Below are positions 35,648 through 47,092 of a stretch of DNA of 64,000 nucleotides, one piece after another. The DNA comes from Amorphophallus konjac (lineage: Eukaryota; Streptophyta; Magnoliopsida; Alismatales; Araceae), in contig CM040124.1 of NCBI GenBank assembly GCA_022559845.1, positions 74,609,491 through 74,673,490 of the forward strand. The letters are read 5' to 3'. The position numbers and the translations under genes were made by a program. The number at the start of each line of letters is the position of its first letter. Position 1 is the stretch's first letter. The notes under the pieces were generated by a model. It worked only from the letters and a program-made list of their open reading frames with translations. It did no database searches and had not been told where the DNA came from.

Positions 35648-35816
35648 AAACTCACTAATCCTCGTCATATGTGAAGCCCGAATCTCAAAACTCACTCATC
35701 CTCCTCATCTGTGAAGCCCGAATCCCAAAACTCACTAATCCTCGTCATCAGTGAAGCCCGAATCTCAAAACTCACTAATCCTCGTCATCAGTGAAGCCTG
35801 AATCCCAAAACTCATC
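35648..35816 (-). repeat. about four tandem copies of a 49-bp unit
   Basis: CTCACTAATCCTCGTCAT...GTGAAGCCCGAATC recurs at about 35651, 35695, 35742 and 35786. On the minus strand the first copy encodes DDEFWDSGFTDDED followed by a stop, an acidic tail of the kind found at hAT transposase C-termini. Confidence 0.8.
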
Positions 35817-35831
35817 ATCAGATACATGAGA

Positions 35832-36337
35832 CTAATCACCCGTATAATCTAACTCTATCCTAGTGGGTGGAGGTACATGTGGGTGGGACTGAAAATATGT
35901 AACCTTTTGCACAAATGATGGGTCGTGTGCTGCGGTGGAGGGTACATAAAAATCTATAAAAAAGTCCTCACTACATCTATAGCTTCAATTCTATCATGTG
36001 CGACTGGTGCAGGTGCTGGTGCTGCTCGAACTCTAGACGTGGAGGAAGATCCTGCTCCGCCCTGTGCTCGTGGTGGAGGTACCCCGGACGTAGAAGAAGA
36101 TGTCCTGGGTGTGCTACGAGAACCGTATCTATCCTGTAACTGTGTCCGAAAGGAATGTCGGACATCTCTCGAAACTCGGTCGCATGCACGAATATCGCGT
36201 CCCACTCCCGCAAGGTGCTCCGCAAACCTGTGTATGCCGGTGACGCGATGTTCGCAGTATCTACAGTGCACATGTCCATCATCCTTAACAGAGTATCCAT
36301 GCTCCCATGCAGGGTGACGCCGTCCGTCCATGATGAC
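35832..36337 (-). pseudogene. hAT second exon set: BED zinc finger plus transposase N-terminal segment
   Basis: A splice-acceptor-like TTTGCAG precedes the exon (36337); ATG is at 36331-36329. The BED finger reads HPAWEHGYSVKDDG, CRYC, then IHRFAEHLAGVGRDIRAC: the C-x2-C and H-x(n)-C pattern with AW and HLAG landmarks. Downstream, after a one-base frameshift near 35954, FFIDFYVPSTAAHDPSF resembles the segment after the BED finger in plant hAT transposases. It stops at TAG 35834-35832, with no RNase-H-like core. BED fingers bind the transposon ends. It is distinct in sequence from the other BED finger in this element (50370). Confidence 0.7.
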
Positions 36338-36457
36338 CTGCAAATGATGTAAAAGTTTACATTAGTGATTTCAATGATAAGTACAGAACTCTATATATGA
36401 AGAAATCTACAATTAATTATTAGTTAGTTATAAATATAATCAAATGATACATACTAA

Positions 36458-37647
36458 TTAGGAGTATGGACCCAAACTGGGCCAGTGCCCATCTCCAAAT
36501 AATTTGACATTAAATGTGGTCTGCAGATAGGACAGATAGTCTTCATAGCGCATTGAACCAGAATAGTTCTCCCAGTACATGCGTACGTAGTATTCATACT
36601 GCTGCGAACCTTGTGCGTACATGACCTCTACTGGCGCAGCTGCGGCATAAGGATATGAATACGATAGGAAAAATGAACTACTGTTATCTGAGTCGCCATG
36701 ATACATCGACTGCTGCGGCCATGACCATCCATACGAGCTTCCAGATCCCTGGGAGTCATGTGTACTCATGCTCTCAAAATCAGACAACATGCCTTGATAG
36801 CTGGTACTGTCTGCAACCGAACTTCCATAGTAGGGATCCCAATGATCAGCTGCCCGTCTCGTCCCTGCTGGTGGAGCACCGTGGTCCTCATCTTGTGTGG
36901 CATGTGTGAAGTGCTGCTCCTCAGTCCATGCGACATGTTGACGGCCCCCACGACCTCTACTATGACCACTATTGTACTCTCTGCCACCAGCACTAGTATC
37001 CTCACCACGACTCCGTTGACCACCTTCACCACCGCCACCTCCATGGGATGAAGACACTGTCGGTGTACTATCATCATCGGAGTCATGACTCCCACTGATG
37101 CGGGGCTCAACAGAGGACTCGGGAGTGTCGTCATCTGCATTGGGATCTAATGTCTCCATGTCTGCAATATCTATCGGATTTAATGGTGGTCCCTTGTCCT
37201 TCTTACTGGTGAATAATGTGGTCCATGACGATTTTTTCTTCTGTGGAGCTGGGGGTGACTTACCTGCTGCATGTTGTGTCCCTCTATATGCCTGAGAAGT
37301 AGAAGCCTGGTTAGATAATTTTTCAACTTACTTTCTATTGTGTAAGTCTGTACGTATACCTGAGACGACTGATTGGGTGTCTTAGATGTTGAGCGTCGTG
37401 GCGCAGCAGACTGAGATGGTTGTTTTGATGCTACCGAAGACTACACAATTAAAAAATAATATATTCAATTACCAATGAAATACAACATATAAATGTAGAA
37501 ATGACAATATAATTTCACCTCTCTAAATGATGAACTCCCCCTAGCCTCTCTTGAAGTGGATAACCTTCTTGGTTCCGTAGATATAGAATGCCGCGGTGCA
37601 GCAACTCGGGACCACTGTTCTCCAACAATGTTGTCATTTTTCAGACC
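36458..37647 (-). pseudogene. hAT transposase C-terminal exons 2-4 (Ser/Gly/Tyr-rich extension)
   Basis: Frame-preserving exons can be read: exon 2 from 49524 through the copia-B insertion to 37519 (GEQWSRVAAPRHSI), exon 3 at 37440-37360 (SVASKQPSQSAAPRRST), exon 4 at 37305-36458 ending in TAA. Each has GT/AG borders on the minus strand (donors GTGAAA and GTATAC). Exon 4 is Ser/Asp/Gly-rich, then Tyr-rich with YEDYLSYLQ near the end. It continues the hAT dimerisation exon at 49614. The function of this extension is unknown to me. Splice sites are read by eye. Confidence 0.6.
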
Positions 37648-40095
37648 TGTTAGGGTGCTAGGCCCGGATACAGAGGGGGGTGAATGTATCCTTCTACGAA
37701 TAATGCCCAAATAAAAATTCAGATGCTAGATGCAATCACAGAATGAAACAAATTCAATTAAACTTATGAGCAAACACATGGAGCGCGCCTATCCAAGCAT
37801 CTAGCGGAAGCAAGCACACAAAGCAAACCATTGCTCAATAGATTTTTAGGTGGTTCGGTCCTCCAGACCTACATCCACCCCTCACTCCCAACCGGAGTGA
37901 GGCTTCACTAGCAAACGCTAGAACCAAGCAGACTCAGTCTGCAACAGGTGCTGACACACAACTTGACCAAGGGAACAAACTCCCCTCTTCCTCCCAACCG
38001 GAGGGACACCCCAAGTGACTCCCAGCCACTTGAAAACCAGAGGTCGAAGACCTCTCTTCCTCCAGACCAGGAGGGACCCCTGGACTTGCAACCCACAAGC
38101 CCAGAACCGGAGACAAGTCTCCCTTCCTCCAAACCGGAGGGAACCCACAAGTAGCTCCCAGCTACTTACAACCGGAGATCAGATCTCCCTTCTCCTGACC
38201 CACCAGGAGGAACCCGACCTCAGTCCAGAGGATCGGAAGTACAAAGCTAACCAGAGAAACAAAAGGGAAAATAAGGAAACATAAAAAGCACAGCAACAAA
38301 AGCTGGAAATGAAACACAATAGTCGTTCTGGATTTGATCCACGAACAGACTGAACAGGTCTTCAATAGACTCTCTCCTCTTCTTCTTTTCTTCCTCTTCT
38401 TTCTTCTTCTTCTGCTCACTGCTTCTCTTCTTTTTCTCTTTTTCTGGATCGAAGGGCTTTCTGCTCTCCAGGCTTCTTCTTCGATCAGCCTCCATATGAA
38501 GACGAAGGCTCCAATATATACCAGCAGCAGTAGGGAGATAGGGCGTGTGCTTCCCACGCCTTCTGTCCAGAAGATTCCTCCTCGGATCACGTGCTCAGCA
38601 CCCACCTCGGATCACGTGTCAGGTGCCCGCTTCGGGTCACGTGCCCATTCATCAATACGCTCAGCAACTGGAGTTGAGGTGGCATCAACACACTTGCTCC
38701 AAAGGGTTGACGCAGCCTTCAAAGACATTCGACCAGTAAAACTCAAGTCTGCTGCGTTGACTCCATCAGCCTGCTGCTTTGACGCATCGGTGATCCAGTG
38801 AGCAACCAGCCTAGCCTTTTTTAACTGTTGCGTCGACGCTGCTCCACTGCTGCGTTGACGCATTGAGTATTTCTGACAAGGCCTCTGCTTCTTGAGTGGC
38901 TGAGTTGACGCAGCCTTTGCGTAGAGTTAACGCTGTGAGGAGTATCCGTGGATGCATCTTCACTGGTGCGTGGACGCCTTAAGCTCCCAGCGTCGACCCT
39001 GTTCCCTTCAGCAACAAGAACGAAGTCATAAGATCTAAGTATGTACATTGTAGTGTATATACTTCGAAAGAAACAGTCCAATGTATATACGTCAAGAACT
39101 CTAGACAACGGACGCTGTACAAGCTTTAGGCTTTGAACGCTTGAGCGATGTATAGACTCTGAATCGATAAGGCAGGCTGTACAGACATCGGGTTCAGCTG
39201 AGGATGTATGGACTTTGACGAAGTGAAGCAGTGTACAGACTTTGAATCAAACCAATGTATAGACATTGAATTCGAAGACAACTGTGCAGACTTTGGATTT
39301 GAAGACCAGTGTGCAGACTTTAAGTTTTAACTGTGTATGTACAGACTTCAGGTGTGAAGACCATTGTGCAGACTTTGGAGAACAGTGGCCAATGTATAGA
39401 CTTGATGGAGTGAAGCCAATGTGTAGACTTCACGCTGTACATACTTTGCCAATATGAGACACTGTACAGACTTTGTCAAGAGACTGGCTGTACAGACTTC
39501 AACATAGCTGCGATATACAGGCTTTGACAAAGCAGCGTTGTACAGACTTGAAAGTTCAAGGCCACGATGTATAGACTTTGCCCAACGTGAAGCCAATGTA
39601 CAGACTTGAAAGTCCACTTAGCTAATGTATAGACTTCAGGTGAAGATCAATGTATGGACTTGTGAACAACCGATGAATGAACTGAGGGGTCGACCCATCA
39701 GCACAAAGGGTCGACGCACCACAGACCAGACCAATGAATAAAAGCAGCAAAGTTAAAGAGGCACCAAGCGTCAACGCATTGCCCAAGCAGCGTGGACGCA
39801 GCAGATCAAATATTTCTTATTGCTACCTCTGAAGTGCCTTGGCAACGTCGACGCTGCAGTTCGATGGGTCGACGCTGCAGTATCAAACTGCAGTCTAAAA
39901 GCAACAGTAACATGACTAAACATAATCAAATATGCAATGCCATATCAGAACTTATGAAGAACTGCATTATGATCAGAAAGTGAATAATAGCATGATGACT
40001 CACAAAGCAAGATGACTCACAGTGAATAACTCACTTCAAAGGCCAATCATCAAAATCACCATTAAAACCCTCATCAAAACCACAGGGGCACAACA
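37648..40095 (-). repeat. copia-B 3' LTR
   Basis: 2448 bases. TATA-like TATATATTGG is on the minus strand near 38520, followed by a purine-rich leader (38340-38460). The upstream half contains the TGTACAGACTT array and GTCGACGC/TTGACGCA motifs. Ser/Arg/Lys-rich open frames near 38160-38605 lie within the LTR and recur in the other copy; they are not genes. Confidence 0.93.
39100..39675. repeat. TGTACAGACTT array (3' LTR copy)
   Basis: I count 21 occurrences of TGTA(C/T)AGACTTT-like motifs (variants TGTGCAG, TGTATGG), every 20-35 bases. They lie between the outer LTR end and the TATA box, i.e. in U3. The same array is at 48540-49110. Confidence 0.85.
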
Positions 40096-40400
40096 ATCTC
40101 CCCCTTTTTGATGATGACAACACTACATAGTGAGTCAGTCTGATGACTCAAACTATTCTCTCCCTTTGACTTCATCAAAAAGAAAATAGTTTGAGAAATT
40201 AAAGCAACCAGCATGCTATACCTGAAAAATAATCTCCCCTTTGTGGCAAAAATCTCCCCCTTTGATATAGTCAAGATGAACCATGGGAAGGTAAGAGTGC
40301 AGATGCAGATGGAGATTACAAAATGCAAGATCACAATTCTCCTCCTTCTATGCAGCATGATGCATATGACAAGGAGGCTCCCCCTCAATAAATGGAACCT
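40096..40400 (-). other. copia-B polypurine tract with extra PPT-like tracts
   Basis: The minus strand reads AAAAAGGGGGAGAT directly before the LTR (40109-40096). Similar tracts, AAAGGGGGAGAT and AAAGGGGAGATT, recur near 40230-40265, with GAGGGGGAGC near 40385. Repeated polypurine tracts upstream of the 3' LTR are known in Sireviruses. Confidence 0.7.
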
Positions 40401-42254
40401 TATGAAATGAGTGAGAAGGAGACCACAAGGGCAAACAAGGAGAAGTTCAGGTCAATGAACCAAGGACATGAGCAGAAGAGTTTCAATTAACTGATTTTTC
40501 AAGGATGCTTCAAACCCAAGAAGTTCAGCCAGATTTTCAAAGAGATATCAATCTCATAAATCCAAATCATAAGTTTTCAAAGTCTTCCATTATAAGGGCT
40601 TATGAATGAGCTTTATTGAACAGCACGGTTTAAACATGATGTATGCAGAGTTTATCAATAAAATTCTGTATTGATATCTAAAACCATGTTTTAATAAAAA
40701 TGAACCAAGCCCTCATATTTATCTTGATTATCCTCCCTTTGTCTTACACAATCAAATTTATTGACTTCTTTCAGAATTACATGCACTAGTATTGAGATTA
40801 AGCAATTATGAAGTCATATTATTTTTTTCTAGGGTTGTAGCAATTTGATTTTAGCATCAATATTCAGATATTGAGATATGTTCAACAATTTTTCATGCTA
40901 CAAATTTTACGAGCAGTCTAGTTCAGTGCACACCTTGTAACTAGAGGATATACCTTGATCAGAGGCCAATATCCCTAAGCACTTAGTGTGACTAACTGTC
41001 ATGCTATATATGAACAGAGATAGCATTTACACATCATGACACACTCCAAATCATTTCTTGATGAGTGAGTTATATTTCTCAGTGTGCATGCCATTGCTCT
41101 GCCTGAATTTCAATGAATTCTTAATCAGAGTTAACTATGGTACCTCATGACATAGTCCTTTGGACATGTGTTTCTCAGTGACCAAGGTCATTGCTCTGAC
41201 AGATATTACCCTTTAGACTTTTCAGAAAAATTCATTTGCTTCAAGTCAATAATAATTTCATGTACTTAATCAGTTGAAGTCATGTATTCAAGAGTACAGA
41301 TTTCAGAAGTTTTCACAAGACTCAACATGAAACAGATGGTTAAGGTTTATTAAACATGTTTCAGATATTTTTATAAGATTTTAAAGTCAACCCTTGAGTA
41401 CATTAAACTTAAACCACCTGAGTTATTTCAGATATTCATAAAAATGTATAATAGAAGATTTCTAGTTCAAAAGTTTTTAGATTTATGATCGCGATAGCCC
41501 ATTGAAATCTTCATGAAAGACTGATAGAAATCTGAAGCCAAATGATACCAATTGATAGGAGAGATTTTGAAGCTCAATGTTTTCAAAATTATGTTCAAGG
41601 TCTGTCAACAAAATCAATAAGGAAGGATATGCAATGAATTCTCACATGAGTATACATTTGACAACCTATATGCAATGCATTGACTCCCCCTGACAACATG
41701 CATTTAGACAATCTTTTTGGCATTTTCAATCTAAGGAAATGCAATGCACTTAACTTCATGTATGCAGGGGCATGAAGCAAAATATTCACATGATGATGCA
41801 GACATTCTCTGATATGCAAATTTGACTCTTGGTACTTGACGGAGAACTTGGCCTAAAAGACCATCTCACACATAGTAAGAACCGCCAGACAGATTTCCTC
41901 TGCCCTTTAGTAGCTTTCCATTTATATACCAAGTGGTCATGCATGACAATGCAATACAAACAGTCCTATATGCATCAGATTTTTAATGATTGTATGTCAT
42001 GTGCATGTTTATGCCATTCTCATATATGCACACAGCTCACAGTACAAAAAAAAACCCACAAAGATCAATGCAAGAGTCAAACTAATTAAAATAAAACATG
42101 TATGCATGAAGCTATGACTTCTCAGCTCAACCATAATTTTCATTTGAACAGATTTGAGAAATTTACCTGAATGGGGTTTTATCAACTTGGGTGCCTTGGT
42201 TTATTTCCCCCTTTTTATTCTTCAGCTTCCAAGGCACACCTGCAAGTTAGCACA
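40401..42254 (-). other. copia-B internal noncoding region
   Basis: About 1.85 kb of A+T-rich sequence between the gag stop and the polypurine tracts. No frame longer than about 90 codons and no pol motifs on either strand. TTGGTATCA (minus strand, near 41550) resembles a PBS core but has no LTR beside it. Confidence 0.6.
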
Positions 42255-42356
42255 CTATTTTGCATGGGCAGGTACCCAAACAGTCTTGGGTCCTACATGG
42301 TTAATAGTGACACCTTTGGTAGGTGTTATAAACAACATTTTAGCATTTAGGTCATC

Positions 42357-45273
42357 TGTAGCAACCCTGATAAAATAAAAAGGAATAAGTAAATCAAAAT
42401 AGATTAAAAGATATTGGAATAAAAATAATTAAACCCTGATGAAAATAACACCTCAAATATAGGCGCTACTTTAAAATAAAACGCCCTTACCTAAGGCGTG
42501 TTTTGAGAACGGACGCCCACACGTCAAGGCGTCAAATTTCAAATGACCAAAATAAATAAAAAGGGCAAGATAGCGTAACGTCCCTTGCATGGACGCGTCT
42601 CAACAAGAAACGACGCTTGACCAGGCGTCAATTTAAATTCGATGCCCTGACCCAAGTCGCTAATTCAGTTTGAGTTTCGTTCGACCCGGGAGTCTATCCA
42701 GGGTAAGTTGATAACTATGAGAAAGAGTTCGAATGTAGTAATAACTCTATCTTGGAAGTATTACTTCCAATCAAACACTAACTCTATTAGGATTCTAGAA
42801 ATCCTATAAATAACCTACTGATCGAACCAAGAATGCTATTTGGCGTTCGGACTATTCTACGGTAGGTGAAGAACCAAGGTTATTTCTTCTTCTTTTCTGT
42901 TTACGATGGTATGAAGAACATTAACAGGTTCTTCGTCTTCTTCTCTACTTACAGGTTAAGAGGATTCACGTTGTGAAGAACAAAAGTTCTTCATCAGAAT
43001 AAATCCCTCTTCCGTTAACATAAAGCTCTGCCTGTTGCTGTTTGCTGCTATTAGGAGTTTCAGAGTCTAGGGATTCTCATCAAGTCCTTCACGTTTCTCC
43101 ATCAGAAAATTCTCATAAGGAAGGTTTTCTCAAAGCACTATAGCCCAAACGAAGTAATTCAAGATATATACTAGCATGGCATGCATATACATGGTTTATT
43201 ATGGATTTGAAGCGTTTTCTATAATATTTTGAAAGAAATGCCCACGACAAGGGCGCTACTTTAAAAGAAACGACCTGCCCAAGGTCGTTAATTACATATT
43301 TGACGCCCTGCTCAGTAGGCGTCAATTTCAAGCAATTTTCTGTAGATAATAAATACCCATGTTTAAAAATTAAATATCGATCAAATAATGCAACTAATGT
43401 AATGCATGAGCTCACCTGTAAATTCCTGCTATTTTTCTTGTCGTGATTATATATCTTGTCTCCTGAAATTTTATTATCCTGAAATCTATAAAAATTTCTG
43501 GAAACTGTGAACTCACGACCTGACTCAGGTCATTTCTTATTGAACCCACGCCCCTTTCCAGGGCGTGAATTTAAATGTAACGCCCCTTCCCAGAGCGCGT
43601 ATTTGATAAACTCCCGAAATTGTATAGCCTGTAAAATATTGTAAATAAAAAGGACGCCTGATACAGTAGGCGTCAAATTTAAGGAAAACGCCCCTATACA
43701 GGGCGTGTTTTTGATGAAATAATGAAATATTGAAATTCTTGCAAATAGGAAAAATATATAAACGCCCTTATCCAAGGCGTTAATTTCTTGAGTAGTGACT
43801 TTTCTTAAGTCGTTATTTTCCTGTTTCTCTTAACCGAGGTTTTCATTATATCTATATATATATATATATCGGCACTATATCTCCACTCCGTGAGTATAGT
43901 CCCACATTTTCATGATGTTTTATCGATCACCCTCAACTCTCATTGACATACAAGCTCTCCATTGGACATTCCGTTCCTTTGGACTAGCGAGTTAGTCATA
44001 GAGACCTCCGTAAGACTCCTCGTACCTTGGATTCCCTCAAGGTCGACTGAGCTAGTTGTACCCTAAAAACCTATTACACTATTGAATGCCATGTCACTCT
44101 AAAAGGAACATGGTATACCGGCCCTTATGATATGCAAAGAGTATATCATGAGAATTCTTAATGGGATGATGATATCATGCCATTTGTTGATGTTCTTGTG
44201 GACCTCAATTCTATAATAAGAATGAGGGTATCTTGCCTTTGATGTACTGTTCATGTGGACCTCAATTCTATATAAAGAATGTCCATACTTGTTTGTCATG
44301 GTACCCGAGTTAAGGGAACCTAATTCCACCTAGTTTCATCGTTCATCGTGATTGTACCGTTGTTATCGCCTATCTATGTCCAATGTCGTATTTTTGGACT
44401 CCATTCTCTCAAAGTTATCCTACGTGTCTACAAGCTTAAATTGTTGAAATTCCATATTGGCTATATATATATATATACAAGAGTGGATGTCAAATATACA
44501 TGATAAATGCCTGCGCATATAGGGCCCGATCTGGTCCTGGGAGGAGCACCCGAAAGTACTTGTGCCCATGGGAGTTGAATGATAAGGTATCTGGCATTAT
44601 ACCGAGTGCATGACTAGCTTGATTGGACATTCCACACAAATCTTGTACTTGACTCGTACTTGACTTGACATGACTTACGTGACCCGAAAAAGGGTAATTA
44701 CTTGCTTGCTTGATACATGATAGCCAAAGTTCTTGACATGACTTGCTAAAAGAGTACTTGCTTGAATATCTTGTCATCTTTTCTTGAAAGCTCGTGACTA
44801 GTTCATCTTGACGTCTTATTGATAAATTCTCTCTCTATCTTGTCGTTTTATCCGAGCATGCATAGCTACAATACATACATGAAAGATGTAATTATTTAAA
44901 CCCCTTGCTAGCGCTTGAGATATAATTTCCTACTGAGCGTTCGCTCACTCCGTGTGTTCCCTACTTTTCAGGTAATTCCGACGACGAGGGAAGTCAATCG
45001 GATGGGAATGGTCAAGAGTGAAAGAGCTAGAGTTTTTTTCCAAGTGTCATCTAGTCTTTTTCCTATTTTCTTGAGTCAACTATGTACTTTTTCTTTTTTA
45101 TTGAATAGAGTATTAGATTTGTAATAGTCTATCCATTATGAAATAAAGGATTGTGTTATCTTTCTATTTTGCGCATCTCTGTTTTGGTGTCGAATACACT
45201 ACTACTCTGATTGACATGATTGATATAAACTCGTCGCGCATATCCGAGTATCTTCCGCGCTCGGGGCGTGACA
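42357..45273 (+). mobile_element. G1-like solo LTR inside copia-B gag
   Basis: Begins TGTAGCAACCCTGATAAAAT and ends CGGGGCGTGACA. Perfect 5-bp duplication TCATC (42352-42356 and 45274-45278). 2917 bases, TATA box TATAAATA near 42804. Similar to the G1 LTR at both ends and in the GGTCCTGGGAGGAGC block (44530), but clearly diverged. It is the innermost insertion of the nest. Confidence 0.95.
42481..43815 (+). repeat. array of ACGCC/GGCGT mini-hairpins
   Basis: Units seen at 42481-42499, 42512-42533, 42610-42630, 43239-43257, 43270-43288, 43302-43324, 43547-43567 (7-bp perfect stem CACGCCC/GGGCGTG), 43653-43674, 43688-43706 and 43761-43781, plus weaker ones. Each is 19-23 bases with 5-8 bp stems and is usually followed by A/T-rich TAATTT or AATTT. 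Confidence 0.85.
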
Positions 45274-47078
45274 TCATCAGATCTTATCAGATGGCAATTA
45301 TTCATTGAATGACCTAATATATCACAATAATAGCAAGAGGCATCAGATTTCAGATTTGTTTTATGCACATTCTGATTAGCATGAGTTCTATGTGCATTTG
45401 CATGTAATTTTCTGTTAACAGAATTAAGATTCTGTTTACCAACATAAGCCAGCCAACAGTCAGCAGCTCTATGGCCTAGCTTCCCACATTTAAAACATGC
45501 AAGTGTTTTCCTTTCAAAAATAAATTTATTTCTATCAGAAATATTTCTATTGACAGGGAATTTACCAGATTTATTGTTAAACTTCCTTCCCTGAGCATGC
45601 CAACATTGGGCTGCAATGTGGCCCGATTTGCCACAGTGACAATAGTAAATTTTCTCATTCAGATGATCATGACTTCTCGCATGAGATCTCTTAGCTTCCT
45701 TGTCATGTTGTTTCATTGAGTTACATTCATGCATAACTTGACCAATTTTATGACAATAGAAGCAATGAATTCTTTTCTTTTGAACAAAAGAAGGTTTCTT
45801 AACATGAAGCTTCCTATCATGTATTTTATCAACATTCAGATCATCCTTGTTGAGCACAAGACAATTGTACATGAAGTGACCAAATTTCCCACAGTAGAAG
45901 TAATTAACATACTTAGCATGAGATTTCTTGTCACCTTGAACTTTCTCAGTATGTTGATTGTTCTTTTTATTTATTTTCTATTTTGTTTTCTTATTTTCTT
46001 GATCAGCAACTTGTTTAGGCGATGAGGTGGAGGTGCTAGCTATGTTTGAGCTACGCACGAAGGTTGTATGAAGTTTATTCCTCATTCCCTGCTTAACTTG
46101 AGAACTACTGTCCTTCTTCATGCAATTATCTGTGGATACAACGTTCTGCTTCTCTTGATTAGCTGAATCAGACAGAGACTTATTCAAATTCAAAATTTCA
46201 TTCCTAAGAGAAGAGATGAGTAGTTCAGAGTTTGTTAGATCTTCTTCACAGGTGAGAATTTGTTTCTTCATGGTGTCATTCAGATTTTTCACAATTTCTA
46301 GTTCCTGTTTCAATTCATTCTCAAATTGAATTTCCTTATCAGCAGATTTTTCTTTTTCAAATGACAACCATTTTTCAGAAAAGACAGTATTAAGAACCAT
46401 TAGCCTTTTATTTTGATCTTTTAGATGAGAATTTTCTTCAATCAACTTGTTTTCAAATTCTTCTTTCAATTTCAATTCAGATTTTAGATTTTCATTTTCA
46501 GCAATTTTCTCTGTTCTTAATTTTCTCTTTTCTGACTTAATTCTTTCATATTTTTTCAGTAGATGCTCATGCATGGCAACTAAATCATCATGACTAATAT
46601 CCTCGGTCTCAGAGTTTACCTGGGATGAGGACTCATCTGATTGATCACTCCTTCTTGCCATGAGACATTCTTCTTCCTTTCCATTGTGGATGCGAAGCAA
46701 TTCATCCAATATTTCCTTTGCCAAGCTACAACCTGAGAAAGAGGAAAAATCATCAGAATCGATTGCAGCCTTCATTAAATTTAGAGCTCTCACATTATCA
46801 TCATTTTTCAACTTGTGAATATGAGTCCACTTGGACTTATCCTTAGGAAGTTCATGTGGACTGTGAGAGATAACCTTCCACAATTGTGGATTAATAGAGT
46901 TAACATGCTTGTGCATACGATATAGCCAGAATTTAATATTTGAACCACTGAATAGTGGAGGATGAGCCATGAGAGCACAACAGATTAATGCAACAGGAAT
47001 ATTGATGCACTAACAACAAATTAGCATCGAAAACCAGAGATCGAATCTGCAAGTTGCTGGACCTTGTATGCAGACACC

Positions 47079-47090
47079 GCTCTGATACCA
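47079..47090 (-). other. copia-B primer binding site
   Basis: TGGTATCAGAGC on the minus strand, two bases from the 5' LTR border at 47093. Confidence 0.9.
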
Positions 47091-47092
47091 AC

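Larger units (their letters stand above)
42255..46970 (-). pseudogene. copia-B gag, split by a solo LTR
   Basis: Starts MAHPPLFSGSNIKFWLY at 46970. The first about 110 codons resemble the copia Gag N-domain (LWKVIS, NLMKAAI, AKEILDELL). A long Lys/Glu coiled coil follows (46620-46180). An in-frame TAG is at 45980-45978. Five zinc-knuckle-like modules follow: FYCGKFGHFMYNC (first Cys lost), CFYCHKIGQVMHEC (His to Gln), CHCGKSGHIAAQC (short spacing), CFKCGKLGHRAADC and CYYCDILGHSMNNC (both intact). After the solo LTR (42357-45273) the frame ends KTVWVPAHAK at TAG 42257-42255. Without the insertion it is about 600 codons and Gag only. Confidence 0.85.

Noticed and set aside
38162..38605. Lys/Arg/Glu-rich 147-codon frame, and its twin at 47607-48023
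   Set aside because: Located in the R/leader part of copia-B LTRs; purine-rich leader, not a conserved protein.
41540..41560. Second PBS-like site TTGGTATCA in copia-B
   Set aside because: No LTR border next to it and match limited to nine bases.
42481..43815. Short palindromic units with variable spacers reminiscent of a CRISPR array
   Set aside because: Stems vary between units, spacing is irregular, the array lies within a plant LTR with target duplications, and there are no cas genes.
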